This document shows positions 17,542 through 26,242 of a stretch of 51,284 nt of DNA, piece after piece (position 1 is the first letter of the stretch; each line of letters begins with the position of its first letter). Both the position numbers and the translations under genes were made by a program. The stretch lies in NCBI RefSeq assembly GCF_016901995.1, contig NZ_JACJLE010000026.1, positions 1 through 51,284 of the forward strand, written 5' to 3'. The notes below the pieces were generated by a model. That model was given only the letters and a program-made list of their open reading frames with translations. It searched no databases and was not told the DNA's origin. Source of the DNA: Bacteroides caecigallinarum. GTDB lineage: Bacteria; Bacteroidota; Bacteroidia; Bacteroidales; Bacteroidaceae.

Positions 17542-17555
17542 GCTGCAAACTTATA

Positions 17556-17585
17556 CAAAAATAAATCATCAAATACACATAACAA
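17556..17585 (-). promoter_or_regulatory. Putative promoter of the MFS gene
   Basis: On the minus strand TTG (17585-17583) is followed after 19 bases by TATTTTTG (17563-17556), 14 bases before the ATG at 17541. A second -7-like box (TAAGTTTG, 17553-17546) is closer to the start and would give an almost leaderless transcript. Confidence 0.5.
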
Positions 17586-17657
17586 CAGAAAAAATATAAT
17601 CAAATGCATTTATAGAAAAATTAGTGTTAACTTTACAAAGAAAAAATATTAATATTT

Positions 17658-18488
17658 ATGATAAACAAAATCTTTAAACGCCTGATAATACTGGCTGCAT
17701 TTATAGCACCTATACAGTCGTATGCAGCACGAATTGACACATTGAGTGTAAAAAGTGAAAAAATGAATAAGAAAATCGAAGTAGTTGTAATAGTACCCGA
17801 CAAAGCTATCAACCATCAGGAATGTCCGACACTGTATCTGCTACATGGATATAGCGGAAATGCCCGTACATGGATCAACATAAAGCCCGAGCTTCCTGAC
17901 ATGGCAGACAAGGATGGAATAATAGTAGTTTGTCCGGACGGTGAAAACAGCTGGTACTGGAATAGCCCCACCAATCAGGACAGCCAGTTCGAGACTTTTG
18001 TATCGAAAGAGCTGGTGAATTATATTGACTCTAATTACTGTACTGTGAAAAACAGGAATGGAAGAGCTATTACAGGATTAAGCATGGGAGGTCATGGAGG
18101 GCTATGGCTATCAATAAGGCATAAAGACATATTCGGAGGAGGAGGAGCAACAAGTGGCGGTGTTGACATACGACCTTTTCCAAACAATTGGGAAATGAAA
18201 AAGCAATTGGGGGAACGTGACACAAACAAGGAAGTTTGGGACAACCATACTGTTATCACGCAATTGGATAAAATCAACAATGGTGACCTTGCAATAATTT
18301 TCGATTGCGGAACAAGTGATTTTTTCTTTGAAGTAAACAATAATCTACACGCGGAATTATTGAAACGCGGAATAAACCACGATTATATCACTCGTCCAGG
18401 AGCTCACGACGGCAAATATTGGAACAATTCAATAGAATACCAATGGCTTTATTTCAGTAAATTCTTTAAAGGATACAAATCAAAATAA
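17658..18488 (+). CDS. Secreted alpha/beta-hydrolase esterase (esterase D / CE1-like)
   Basis: A 276-residue protein with a signal peptide ending near SYAA (about residue 24), so periplasmic or outer-surface. Catalytic residues of an esterase D/feruloyl-esterase-type serine hydrolase are visible: nucleophile Ser142 in GLSMGGHGG, Asp221 in DCGTSDFF and His250 in RPGAHDGKYW. The oxyanion region LLHGYSGNARTW precedes them. The natural ester is unknown; S-formylglutathione hydrolases share the fold but lack signal peptides, so carbohydrate-ester cleavage is more likely. Monocistronic, ending in a strong hairpin. Confidence 0.82.
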   Translation: MINKIFKRLIILAAFIAPIQSYAARIDTLSVKSEKMNKKIEVVVIVPDKAINHQECPTLYLLHGYSGNARTWINIKPELPDMADKDGIIVVCPDGENSWYWNSPTNQDSQFETFVSKELVNYIDSNYCTVKNRNGRAITGLSMGGHGGLWLSIRHKDIFGGGGATSGGVDIRPFPNNWEMKKQLGERDTNKEVWDNHTVITQLDKINNGDLAIIFDCGTSDFFFEVNNNLHAELLKRGINHDYITRPGAHDGKYWNNSIEYQWLYFSKFFKGYKSK

Positions 18489-18491
18489 TAA

Positions 18492-18534
18492 AAAAAGCGA
18501 TGGACTAAAATCACTAAATTGTCCATCGCTTTTT
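18492..18534. terminator. Bidirectional terminator hairpin
   Basis: A 14-bp perfect stem (AAAAAGCGATGGAC at 18492-18505 with GTCCATCGCTTTTT at 18521-18534) and a 15-base loop lie between the converging esterase gene (stop 18488) and the minus-strand 83-residue gene (stop 18553). Confidence 0.85.
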
Positions 18535-18552
18535 CTATAAGCTCTTTTGTTA

Positions 18553-18804
18553 TCAGCATTCTATGATAACTGACTTGCGAGCCGGAATAACAATATTCTC
18601 AGTCAAATCAATTGTCTTTCCGCTGGCAATTTCTCTCCCCATAACACTTTCATTCACAAGTCCTTTAAAATGGTTATTCATTAGGATCTGCTCGTTGTCT
18701 GTGCTGTTTAAAACAATAAGTTCTGTTCTACCTTCCTCTGTACGTGCATAAACATAAAGTCCCTGCTGAGGAACATGATACTTTACAGTTCTTTTTGTTG
18801 TCAT
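18553..18804 (-). CDS. Stand-alone GH13 cyclomaltodextrinase-type C-terminal domain protein
   Basis: This 83-residue protein has no catalytic domain. Its sequence (KYHVPQQGLYVYARTEEGRTEL..LNSTDNEQ.. then GREIASGKTIDL and IPARKSVIIEC) closely follows the C-terminal beta-sandwich domain found at the end of GH13 alpha-amylase/neopullulanase proteins of Bacteroidota. There is no signal peptide, so it should stay in the cytoplasm. It has a good start codon, its own promoter at 18833-18864 and a terminator, which argue for a real small gene rather than a decayed amylase tail. Function is unknown; glycan or protein binding is a guess. Confidence 0.65.
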   Translation of the reverse strand: MTTKRTVKYHVPQQGLYVYARTEEGRTELIVLNSTDNEQILMNNHFKGLVNESVMGREIASGKTIDLTENIVIPARKSVIIEC

Positions 18805-18832
18805 AATTTAGTTGTTTAGTTTAATTCGGGCG

Positions 18833-18864
18833 CAAAGATATTTCAATATTACAATTCGGTTAAA
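18833..18864 (-). promoter_or_regulatory. Putative promoter of the 83-residue GH13-C gene
   Basis: On the minus strand TTTA (18864-18861) is followed after 20 bases by TATCTTTG (18840-18833), 28 bases before the start at 18804. Confidence 0.6.
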
Positions 18865-18939
18865 AACGGTCCTGCTAAAAAATACTTAATCAAACAACTT
18901 TTTGATATATATCAATTAATTATAATCTTTACAAACATA

Positions 18940-18980
18940 AAAAACAGGCAAACTACACATAAAGCAGTCTGCCTGTTTTT
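18940..18980 (-). terminator. Terminator of the methylmalonyl-CoA decarboxylase operon
   Basis: An 11-bp stem (AAAAACAGGCA at 18940-18950 with TGCCTGTTTTT at 18970-18980) lies 26 bases past the mmdB stop at 19007 and is followed on the minus strand by a T-rich stretch. Confidence 0.8.
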
Positions 18981-19006
18981 ATTTTAAACCGTTGATTATA
19001 TACGTT

Positions 19007-20179
19007 TTAGATCAGGAATCCGAGCAAGATACCGGCAGCTACAGCCGATCCGATAACACCTGCTACGTTAGGCCCCATTGCATGCATCAACAAATAGTTG
19101 CTTGGATCATATTCCAAACCTACAATCTGAGATATACGCGCTGAATCAGGTACGGCCGATACTCCGGCATTACCGATAAGCGGATTAATCTTATTGTCTT
19201 TCTTCAGGAACAAATTGAAGAACTTGACGAACAATACACCTGAAGCTGTTGCTATGATAAATGACAAAGCACCAAGTGCAAAAATAAAGATTGAATCACG
19301 AGTCAGGAACTCAGAAGCCTGAGTAGATGCACCAACTGTAAGTCCCAACAGGATAGTGATAGTATCAATCAGCGGACCGCGGGCAGTCTCTGCAAGACGA
19401 CGTGTAACTCCACTTTCCTTCAACAGGTTACCGAAGAACAACATTCCCAACAATGGAAGACCTGAAGGTACAAGGAAACATGTAAGCAACAGACCTACTA
19501 TAGGGAACATCACCTTTTCTGTATGCGAAACGGCACGAGGAGCTTTCATACGGATAAGACGTTCTTTCTTTGTTGTGAGCAGACGCATGATAGGCGGCTG
19601 AATCACAGGGACGAGAGCCATGTAAGAATATGCCGAAACCGCAATCGCACCCATCAGGTTAGGAGCCAGTTTGGATGAAAGGAAGATGGCTGTCGGACCG
19701 TCCGCACCACCGATAATACCGATAGCGGCTGCCTGCATAGGGTCGAAACCGAATTCAAGCGCAAGCATATAAGCTCCGAATATACCAAACTGTGCCGCAG
19801 CACCGATAAGCATCAGTTTAGGATTTGATATCAAGGCTGAGAAGTCCGTCATGGCACCGATACCCAAGAAAATAAGAGGCGGATACCATCCCGACGTTAC
19901 ACCCTGATATAAAATGTTAAGCACTGAGCCTTCCTCATAAAGACCTACCTTGAGGCCGGCTTCCATATTGAAAGGAATATTACCGATCAGAATACCGAAA
20001 CCGATAGGAATCAGCAACATTGGTTCAAATTCCTTTGCCACTGCCAGATAGATGAAGAATATACCGACAAGAATCATTATCAGATGCTGTGGAGTAGCAT
20101 TGAAGAAACCGGTATATGTCCAGAAATCTGCCAGGTTATTCTGCAAAAAACTAACAAATTCTCCCATATTATTCAACAA
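19007..20179 (-). CDS. mmdB: Sodium-translocating decarboxylase beta subunit
   Basis: A 390-residue, highly hydrophobic protein of the OadB/MmdB family, the membrane subunit that decarboxylates carboxybiotin and couples this to Na+ export. Characteristic segments are GIGAMTDFSALISNP, IGIIGGADGPTAIFLSSKLAP, the conserved Asp-containing region in helix IV, GNAGVSAVPDSARI and a C-terminal HAMGPNVAGVIGSA. It is the last gene of the operon, and its start overlaps the biotin-carrier stop by 11 bases. The neighbouring methylmalonyl-CoA enzymes point to methylmalonyl-CoA rather than oxaloacetate decarboxylase. Located in the inner membrane. Confidence 0.9.
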   Translation of the reverse strand: MLNNMGEFVSFLQNNLADFWTYTGFFNATPQHLIMILVGIFFIYLAVAKEFEPMLLIPIGFGILIGNIPFNMEAGLKVGLYEEGSVLNILYQGVTSGWYPPLIFLGIGAMTDFSALISNPKLMLIGAAAQFGIFGAYMLALEFGFDPMQAAAIGIIGGADGPTAIFLSSKLAPNLMGAIAVSAYSYMALVPVIQPPIMRLLTTKKERLIRMKAPRAVSHTEKVMFPIVGLLLTCFLVPSGLPLLGMLFFGNLLKESGVTRRLAETARGPLIDTITILLGLTVGASTQASEFLTRDSIFIFALGALSFIIATASGVLFVKFFNLFLKKDNKINPLIGNAGVSAVPDSARISQIVGLEYDPSNYLLMHAMGPNVAGVIGSAVAAGILLGFLI

Positions 20180-20597
20180 TTATAAGGTCAGTACCTTCAA
20201 GAATAGATTCACCTTTACTTACTTTGATAGAAGTAACTTTACCGTCACGGTCGGACTTGATATCATTTTCCATCTTCATTGCTTCAAGAACGAGCAAAGT
20301 CTGACCACGTTTTACAGTATCGCCTTCCTTTACCTTTATATCAAGAATTACTCCTGGCAGAGGAGATTTGATTCCTGATTTGCTTCCAGCTACAACAGGA
20401 CGAGACACTGCAGGTGGCGGAGCGGCAGGAGTAGTAGCTGCAGTACGAACTACCGGCTTGATTTTAGGTGTTGCTGATTTTTCCAGTTCTACGGTATATG
20501 AAGTTCCATTAACTTCTACCTTTACATTGTTGTCTTGTATATCTCCAACAGTAACCTTATATAAGTTACCGTTTATCTTATATTTATATTCTTTCAT
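20169..20597 (-). CDS. mmdC: Biotin carboxyl carrier subunit of methylmalonyl-CoA decarboxylase
   Basis: A 142-residue biotinyl protein. The C-terminal biotinyl domain carries the target lysine in EAMKMEND (about residue 108), preceded by SPLPGVILDIKVKEGDTV. An N-terminal part (MKEYKYKINGNLYKVTV) and an Ala/Pro-rich hinge at about residues 45-70 follow the MmdC/gamma-type layout. I choose the ATG at 20597; the frame extends to a TTG at 20615 with no family support. It shuttles CO2 from mmdA to mmdB, whose start it overlaps. Confidence 0.9.
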   Translation of the reverse strand: MKEYKYKINGNLYKVTVGDIQDNNVKVEVNGTSYTVELEKSATPKIKPVVRTAATTPAAPPPAVSRPVVAGSKSGIKSPLPGVILDIKVKEGDTVKRGQTLLVLEAMKMENDIKSDRDGKVTSIKVSKGESILEGTDLIIVE

Positions 20598-20617
20598 ACG
20601 ATTAAATTTTATCAAAG

Positions 20618-21550
20618 TTATTTCTTGTTCGGAGTTTCACGCAAAGTATAAATCTTAGAACTCCATGGCGAGTAACTGCGTTTTACGCGGCTTATTGTAA
20701 GGATAGTTTCTTCCACATCGTGATCAGCACCCTGAGCTTCGTGCAATGCCATAGATATCGCGGCAATAACTTCTCCTGGAGCTTCACCTAGTTTCATTTC
20801 CTTAGCTTCCTTATGGTCTGTCACATTCTGTGCTTTCATAGCGTTACGCTTACGCAAAGCAATTGCAGCCTTACCGACAAACTTAAAGCAAATATAAAGC
20901 AGAATCAGACCTATAAATACGACAGCCATAGCCGAAATCGCCATACCCACACCAACAGGATCGTGCTGTTCGAACTTATCCATTTTAGGATTACTTTCTA
21001 TAGTCTTGTTGTTTGTGCTAGGTGTAACATACTTTTCGGCACTGTCATCCTTCACTTCCCATTCGTTCAAGCCATCGCTCACACGGGCATACGAATAGTT
21101 TTCTTTAAGTACACCTGCCGGAACAATAACCTGATCAAGAAGCTTCTTGCCAGAATCATAAAGTCCAATCCAGTTTTCGTTTGTTTTGCTCAAAACAAAA
21201 TTTGTGTGGAAAGTACCACGACGCGGTGCACCGTCCGCCCAAAACAATGTGTGTTGGCGAGGTTTCAACAGAGTCAACACATCACCTTTTGGAATAAAAT
21301 AAGTGGCAGTATCACCCGGCTGTGAGCTTACACGGAGCAAGCATCCTGCCAAATCAGCGCTGCTATACGATTTGTTGAATATTTCTATCCATCCGCTGTG
21401 CAATCCGTAATCATCCTGGAAGTTACTCTGATTATCGACAAGCACTTCATTGATGACTACCTTATTGTTAGGCTTTTGTTCCTTGCAGGACGAAAAAGCC
21501 ACCAACAGCATCAAAGAAAGGAACATTCCGATATTAAGTTTTCTCATCAT
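20618..21550 (-). CDS. Lamin-tail-domain/OadG fusion lipoprotein, decarboxylase gamma/delta-type subunit
   Basis: About 310 residues from the ATG at 21550 (21547 is an equal choice). A signal peptide ends in the lipobox FSSC (Cys22 of the MM start). Next is a lamin-tail-like beta domain (VVINEVLVDNQ, GWIEIFNKS, ENWIGLYD; about residues 30-150). A single transmembrane helix (GVGMAISAMAVVFIGLILLYICF) and a charged cytoplasmic tail then match OadG-type small subunits, which hold the membrane and biotin subunits together. The frame is open upstream to 21673 but overlaps mmdA without family-like sequence. The role of the extracytoplasmic LTD is unknown. Confidence 0.75.
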   Translation of the reverse strand: MMRKLNIGMFLSLMLLVAFSSCKEQKPNNKVVINEVLVDNQSNFQDDYGLHSGWIEIFNKSYSSADLAGCLLRVSSQPGDTATYFIPKGDVLTLLKPRQHTLFWADGAPRRGTFHTNFVLSKTNENWIGLYDSGKKLLDQVIVPAGVLKENYSYARVSDGLNEWEVKDDSAEKYVTPSTNNKTIESNPKMDKFEQHDPVGVGMAISAMAVVFIGLILLYICFKFVGKAAIALRKRNAMKAQNVTDHKEAKEMKLGEAPGEVIAAISMALHEAQGADHDVEETILTISRVKRSYSPWSSKIYTLRETPNKK

Positions 21551-21569
21551 ATTTTCAGATTTTAATTTA

Positions 21570-23123
21570 TTACAAAGGAATATTACCGTGTTTCTTCGAC
21601 GGATTAGTAAGTTTCTTGGTCTGCAACTGCTGCAATGCACGTATAATGCGGAAACGGGTATTACGAGGCTCAATCACGTCATCGATATAACCATATTTTG
21701 CAGCATTATAAGGATTAGCAAACAGTTTAGTGTATTCAGCTTCTTTTTCAGCCATAAATGCCTTAGGATCTTCAGCTTCCTTGGCTTCTTTAGCATAAAG
21801 CACTTCTACTGCACCTGCACCACCCATCACGGCAATTTCGGCAGTAGGCCATGCATAGTTCATATCACCGCGCAACTGCTTACAGCTCATCACGATGTGC
21901 GAACCACCATACGACTTACGCAATGTGATAGTAACCTTAGGCACTGTAGCCTCACCGTATGCATAAAGCAATTTAGCTCCATGAAGAATAACTGCATTGT
22001 ATTCCTGACCAGTACCAGGCAAGAATCCCGGAACGTCAACAAGCGAAACAATAGGAATATTGAAAGCGTCGCAGAAACGAACGAAACGTGCTCCCTTACG
22101 TGACGCATTGCAGTCAAGCACACCTGCAAGGAATTTAGGCTGATTGGCAACAATACCTACAGACTGTCCGTTGAAACGAGCAAAACCGATAATGATATTC
22201 TTTGCAAAGTCTCTCTGAACTTCAAGGAACTCACCATTATCTACAATAGCACCGATAACTTCGTACATATCGTAAGCCTTGTTCGCGCTGTCAGGAATAA
22301 TTTCGTTAAGAGAATCTTCCAGACGGTCGATAGGGTCTGTACAGTCAACATAAGGAGCCTCTTCAAGGTTATTCTGTGGAATATAGCTCAAAAGTTTACG
22401 TATCAAAGCCAAGCCTTCTTCTTCAGTAGAAGCTGTGAAATGTGTTACACCCGAACGTGTTGAGTGTACGCTTGCACCACCAAGGTCTTCCTGTGACACA
22501 TCCTCACCAGTTACAGTCTTTACAACTTTAGGTCCTGTGAGGAACATATACGATGTGCCTTCCATCATAAGAGTAAAGTCTGTCAAAGCCGGAGAATAAA
22601 CCGCACCACCTGCGCAAGGGCCGAATATACCGGAAATCTGCGGAATAACACCAGAAGCCAAAATATTACGCTGGAATATTTCAGCATATCCTGCCAAGGC
22701 GTTTATACCTTCCTGAATACGTGCGCCACCGGAGTCATTAAGCCCGATACATGGTGCCCCCATCTTCATGGCCATATCCATTACCTTGCATATCTTCTGT
22801 GACATTGTTTCAGACAAAGAACCTGCAGAAACAGTAAAATCCTGTGCAAATACATACACCAGTCTGCCCTCTATAGTTCCGTAACCAGTCACAACACCAT
22901 CGCCAAGATAATGTTTTTTGTCCATTCCGAAGTTTGTGCAACGATGTTTTACGAACATATCCATTTCTTCAAAGCTGCCTTCATCAAGCAACATAGAGAT
23001 ACGTTCACGTGCTGTATATTTACCTTTAGCGTGCTGTTTTTCAATAGCTTTTTCGCCACCGCCCAAACGAGCCTGGGCACGTAACTCAATAAGCTCCTTT
23101 ACTTTTTCCAATTGATTACTCAT
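21570..23123 (-). CDS. mmdA: Methylmalonyl-CoA decarboxylase / propionyl-CoA carboxylase carboxyltransferase subunit
   Basis: A 517-residue acyl-CoA carboxyltransferase with two crotonase-like halves. Visible landmarks are [58 protein letters not shown], and in the second half [26 protein letters not shown]. It transfers the carboxyl group from methylmalonyl-CoA to carrier biotin. The next genes encode the biotin carrier and the Na+-pump beta subunit, so decarboxylation with Na+ export, in the succinate-to-propionate route, is more likely than carboxylation. It follows mce by 159 bases containing a hairpin. Confidence 0.9.
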   Translation of the reverse strand: MSNQLEKVKELIELRAQARLGGGEKAIEKQHAKGKYTARERISMLLDEGSFEEMDMFVKHRCTNFGMDKKHYLGDGVVTGYGTIEGRLVYVFAQDFTVSAGSLSETMSQKICKVMDMAMKMGAPCIGLNDSGGARIQEGINALAGYAEIFQRNILASGVIPQISGIFGPCAGGAVYSPALTDFTLMMEGTSYMFLTGPKVVKTVTGEDVSQEDLGGASVHSTRSGVTHFTASTEEEGLALIRKLLSYIPQNNLEEAPYVDCTDPIDRLEDSLNEIIPDSANKAYDMYEVIGAIVDNGEFLEVQRDFAKNIIIGFARFNGQSVGIVANQPKFLAGVLDCNASRKGARFVRFCDAFNIPIVSLVDVPGFLPGTGQEYNAVILHGAKLLYAYGEATVPKVTITLRKSYGGSHIVMSCKQLRGDMNYAWPTAEIAVMGGAGAVEVLYAKEAKEAEDPKAFMAEKEAEYTKLFANPYNAAKYGYIDDVIEPRNTRFRIIRALQQLQTKKLTNPSKKHGNIPL

Positions 23124-23189
23124 AGTTATAAGTATTTTTAAAGTTTATAATAACATTAGTCGGATTAGCGATATTCCATACAATACAAA

Positions 23190-23234
23190 TTGAAGAGTCG
23201 GCTTACATATTAAATATGCAAACTGACTCTTCAA
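23190..23234 (-). terminator. Hairpin between mce and mmdA
   Basis: The arms TTGAAGAGTC (23190-23199) and GACTCTTCAA (23225-23234) pair perfectly around a loop that itself folds (CATAT/ATATG). There is only a weak U-tract, so it may be an attenuator or a partial terminator within the operon rather than its end. Confidence 0.5.
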
Positions 23235-23282
23235 CTATATATTATAGAAAACTTACATCAAGCATCACTTTCTTCCGAATTT

Positions 23283-23687
23283 TCATTTTTCACAAAGTTC
23301 TGTCAAAACCCCCATTGTTGATTTCGGATGAAGAAAAGCGATATTAAGGTTTTCCGCTCCCTTACGTGGAGCCTTATCTATAAGGCGGATTCCTTTACCT
23401 TCGGCATCAGCCAAAGCATTTGCTACACCATCTTCAATGGCAAAAGCCACATGATGTACACCCATTCCTCTATTCTCAATAAATTTAGCTATTGTACTTT
23501 CAGGACCTGTCGGTTCAAGAAGCTCTATTTTTGTTTCACCACATTTCAGGAATGCAGTTCTAACTTTCTGGTCTTCTACTGTTTCGATGTTATAACATTT
23601 CAATCCCAATACATTTTCATAGTATGGCAGGGCTTCTTCGATACTGTTTACAGCAATGCCCAAATGTTCAATATGAGATATTTTCAT
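23283..23687 (-). CDS. mce: Methylmalonyl-CoA epimerase
   Basis: A 134-residue VOC-superfamily protein that interconverts (R)- and (S)-methylmalonyl-CoA. The two beta-alpha-beta-beta-beta modules start at HLGIAVNSIEEALPYYENVLGL (metal ligand His near residue 8) and at MGVHHVAFAIEDGV (ligand His near residue 80). A LLEPTGPEST motif with a likely catalytic/ligand Glu lies between them, and HPKSTMGVLTEL ends the protein. It is upstream of mmdA, so it supplies the decarboxylase's stereoisomer. No canonical -7 box is evident upstream. Confidence 0.92.
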   Translation of the reverse strand: MKISHIEHLGIAVNSIEEALPYYENVLGLKCYNIETVEDQKVRTAFLKCGETKIELLEPTGPESTIAKFIENRGMGVHHVAFAIEDGVANALADAEGKGIRLIDKAPRKGAENLNIAFLHPKSTMGVLTELCEK

Positions 23688-23856
23688 AATGATGTTGTTT
23701 TTTTGATATTAAATTAAAGTTTATAAATTCTATAAGACAAAGAAAAGAAATTTGGATTAAAATACGAAACTTTTTCAGTAAATATTTATCCTTATTACTT
23801 TTTTATAACGTCTGAACTTTGATTTTGGAAACTTAACTTTGCAATCGACTGTTATA

Positions 23857-24822
23857 TCAAACATATATCTTTTCCATAATCCTATTCAGCCATTTCCATT
23901 TCAGTCTGTACCATCGGCGGGTACTCAATTGCTTGCCTCCAAACCTCAATATAAAATCACGGTATCCGTATTTTTTAAAAGGAAGTCCGGCATCAATAAA
24001 CTCAAAATGACTATACCCCTTCTCCCTTGAATACAGCATAGCATTCCATACAGCCAACACACCTGGATATAGCGAAGGATAACTCTTGCGCATTCCACCG
24101 GAAAACAGCAGAAATGCCGTATCGTCAGAGAACAGACAGCACGAGCCTCCAATAATCTTACCATTATACGAAACTGTAAATATTTTTCCCATCTCTCCGC
24201 ACTCTTCACCAAGTTCCAGTAAATACGTAAAGAAATCCACTCCGGGAAAATATTTGAACACTTTCGAAGAATAATAGTTCTTCAGCATTCTGAAAAGTCC
24301 TTGAACCTGCTGTTTGTTTTCTGCTACTCCCATTACAGCACCGTTTTTTAACGCCTGCTGTATCTGTCGTTTTCTTGAAGCCCCCATCCACTTATCCAAA
24401 GTTGTGTGATGAATGGAATTAATCACCCTCAAACGTTTTATAGGGAAATATCCGTTCTTCCTGAAATAACGGTATCCGAAAAGCGGCTCGCTCAAGTTTC
24501 TGAACTCTATCAGAAAAAAATTATCCTTGTTCCGGGCTGTAAAGTACGAAAGAAGTTCATCGAAAATCAGGTCATGCCTAATATCCGTATCAAAATACTC
24601 GCCAGTATCATATATAACACACTCCCTTATAAACCAAGACTTTCTGATTACACATAATAATTTACCTATAGGTCTGTCCCCATCAAAGGCCACAAGCATA
24701 AAAGGAGTATATCCGGATGTCCGTTCAAGAATCCTAAACAGGCCTACCGAATGAAAGACGTTCTTCCCAGGAAGCTGAGGCAACGTTTCAGAGTGTTCAT
24801 ATGTAACCAAACGTATTGCCAT
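23857..24822 (-). CDS. GNAT/FemAB-like acyltransferase
   Basis: A 321-residue protein (ATG at 24822, starting MAIRLVTYEHSETLPQLP). The two-lobed pattern with VFHSVGLFRILERTSGYTPFMLVAFD near the N-terminus, then MGKIFTVSYNGKIIGGSCCLFSDDTAFLLFSGG, and a closing HFEFIDAGLPFKKYGYRDFILRFGG resembles the peptidoglycan-bridge (FemAB) and 'GNAT in envelope glycan' families of Bacteroidota. Substrate unknown. It is divergent from the nitroreductase gene and may have a promoter box (TAAATTTG, minus strand 24836-24829) very close to its start. Confidence 0.6.
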   Translation of the reverse strand: MAIRLVTYEHSETLPQLPGKNVFHSVGLFRILERTSGYTPFMLVAFDGDRPIGKLLCVIRKSWFIRECVIYDTGEYFDTDIRHDLIFDELLSYFTARNKDNFFLIEFRNLSEPLFGYRYFRKNGYFPIKRLRVINSIHHTTLDKWMGASRKRQIQQALKNGAVMGVAENKQQVQGLFRMLKNYYSSKVFKYFPGVDFFTYLLELGEECGEMGKIFTVSYNGKIIGGSCCLFSDDTAFLLFSGGMRKSYPSLYPGVLAVWNAMLYSREKGYSHFEFIDAGLPFKKYGYRDFILRFGGKQLSTRRWYRLKWKWLNRIMEKIYV

Positions 24823-24845
24823 ATATCGCAAATTTACATAAAAAG

Positions 24846-24877
24846 TTTCAGCCTTTAAAACGAAAATCATATATTTG
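24846..24877 (+). promoter_or_regulatory. Putative promoter of the nitroreductase-DUF2520-kdsC-maf operon
   Basis: TTTC (24846-24849) is followed after 20 bases by TATATTTG (24870-24877), 25 bases before the ATG at 24903. It lies within an upstream in-frame extension and so supports the shorter start. Confidence 0.65.
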
Positions 24878-24902
24878 TGACTATCATTTTAAATTTTCAC
24901 AT

Positions 24903-25439
24903 ATGAAAAATTTCAGCGACCTCATAAAATCAAGGCGCAGTATGCGCAAATTCACTCCACAGGAACTCACTCAGGAAGAAGTAGTCACACTGCTCAAAGC
25001 AGCACTCATGTCGCCAACATCCAAACGAACCAACTGCTGGCAGTTCATCGTAGTTGACGACAAGGAAACACTTGAAAAACTTTCATACTGCAAGGAAGCA
25101 AGTTCATCGTTCATAAAAGATGCCGCATTGGCAATAGTCGTAACAGCCGATCCCATGGCGAGCGATGTATGGATTGAAGACGCATCAATAGCATCCATCA
25201 TGATACAGCTGCAGGCAGAAGACCTCGGACTTGGAAGCTGCTGGGTACAGTTGCGCGAAAGATTTACGGCAAGCGGCATTCCATCAAACGAATACGTTCA
25301 CGAAGTATTGGACCTGCCACTACAGCTACAGGCTCTATCCATCATCGCCATCGGACATAAAGGAATGGAAAGAAAACCTTTCGACGAGTCGCATCTGCAA
25401 TGGGAGAAAATACACATCAACAAATACGGAGGAAAATAA
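24903..25439 (+). CDS. Nitroreductase-family FMN oxidoreductase
   Basis: A 178-residue protein starting MKNFSDLIKSRRSMRKFTPQ. The RRSMRKF phosphate/FMN-binding arginines, the SPTSKRTNCWQFIVVDD segment and LGLGSCWVQLRER identify the nitroreductase superfamily; a homodimeric cytosolic flavoenzyme is expected. The physiological substrate is unknown. The frame extends upstream to 24816, but the promoter at 24846-24877 and family alignment favour 24903. It is the first gene of a plus-strand operon; the next gene starts two bases after its stop. Confidence 0.88.
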   Translation: MKNFSDLIKSRRSMRKFTPQELTQEEVVTLLKAALMSPTSKRTNCWQFIVVDDKETLEKLSYCKEASSSFIKDAALAIVVTADPMASDVWIEDASIASIMIQLQAEDLGLGSCWVQLRERFTASGIPSNEYVHEVLDLPLQLQALSIIAIGHKGMERKPFDESHLQWEKIHINKYGGK

Positions 25440-25441
25440 CA

Positions 25442-26242
25442 GTGGAATATTCAGAAAAACATCCTTCAATAGTAATGATTGGAGCCGGCAACGTAGCTAC
25501 ACATCTTGGAAAAGCATTCCACGAAGCCGGATGCCATATAAAAATGATTTACAGCAGGACTCAGGAATCAGCCAAAGAACTGGCAGAAAGTATAGGTTGC
25601 CCCTACACTACAGATATAACATCGACAGACAGTGATGCAGACATCTACATAGTATCACTCAAAGACTCTGTACTCGAAACAATACTTCCACAGCTAGTGA
25701 AATGCAATCCCAATGCCTTGTTTGTACATACTGCCGGAAGCGTTTCCATCAATATCTGGAAAGGACTTACAGCCAGATATGGCGTGCTATATCCAATGCA
25801 GACATTCAGCAAGCAGAGAAAAGTAGATTTTAATAATGTACACTTCTTTGTAGAGGCAAACAGTAAAGAAGACACAGAATTACTCATCAAGACAGCCTCC
25901 CTGTTGAGCAGCCATGTATTCGAAGCCTCATCCGAACAAAGAAAATACCTGCACATATCAGCTGTTTTCGCATGTAATTTCAGCAACCATATGTATTCCA
26001 TCTGCGAACATCTTCTTTCATCCCACGGTCTGCCATTCAGCGCTATGCTGCCATTGATAGACGAGACAGCCGAAAAGGTACACCATTTATCTCCGGTATC
26101 AGCCCAGACAGGCCCAGCCCAAAGAGACGACCGCAACATCATGGACAGCCATCTTGAAATGCTTAAAGATGAACCAAACATAGCAGAGCTATACAAACTT
26201 ATAAGCAAAAGCATACACAATTATAATACGAACAAAATATGA
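25442..26242 (+). CDS. Rossmann-fold and DUF2520 domain protein
   Basis: About 266 residues. The N-terminal NAD(P)-binding motif is [16 protein letters not shown], followed by [15 protein letters not shown] and a C-terminal helical DUF2520 domain including [16 protein letters not shown] and [13 protein letters not shown]. The fold resembles ketopantoate reductase and pyrroline-5-carboxylate reductase-type dehydrogenases; its reaction is unknown. I favour the GTG at 25442 ([11 protein letters not shown]), just past the nitroreductase stop; ATG starts exist at 25400 (overlapping) and 25475. It overlaps kdsC by four bases. Confidence 0.78.
   Translation: MEYSEKHPSIVMIGAGNVATHLGKAFHEAGCHIKMIYSRTQESAKELAESIGCPYTTDITSTDSDADIYIVSLKDSVLETILPQLVKCNPNALFVHTAGSVSINIWKGLTARYGVLYPMQTFSKQRKVDFNNVHFFVEANSKEDTELLIKTASLLSSHVFEASSEQRKYLHISAVFACNFSNHMYSICEHLLSSHGLPFSAMLPLIDETAEKVHHLSPVSAQTGPAQRDDRNIMDSHLEMLKDEPNIAELYKLISKSIHNYNTNKI

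Noticed and set aside
20813..21325. 170-codon plus-strand ORF
   Set aside because: Antisense to the LTD-OadG gene, with a composition unlike a real protein (many Cys, His and Asn) and no family match.
23833..23841. Plus-strand TAACTTTG box as a promoter
   Set aside because: It matches the -7 consensus but no plus-strand gene follows; both flanking genes are on the minus strand.
24816..24902. N-terminal extension of the nitroreductase from 24816
   Set aside because: It contains the -33/-7 promoter and is not family-like; the ATG at 24903 begins the typical nitroreductase N-terminus.
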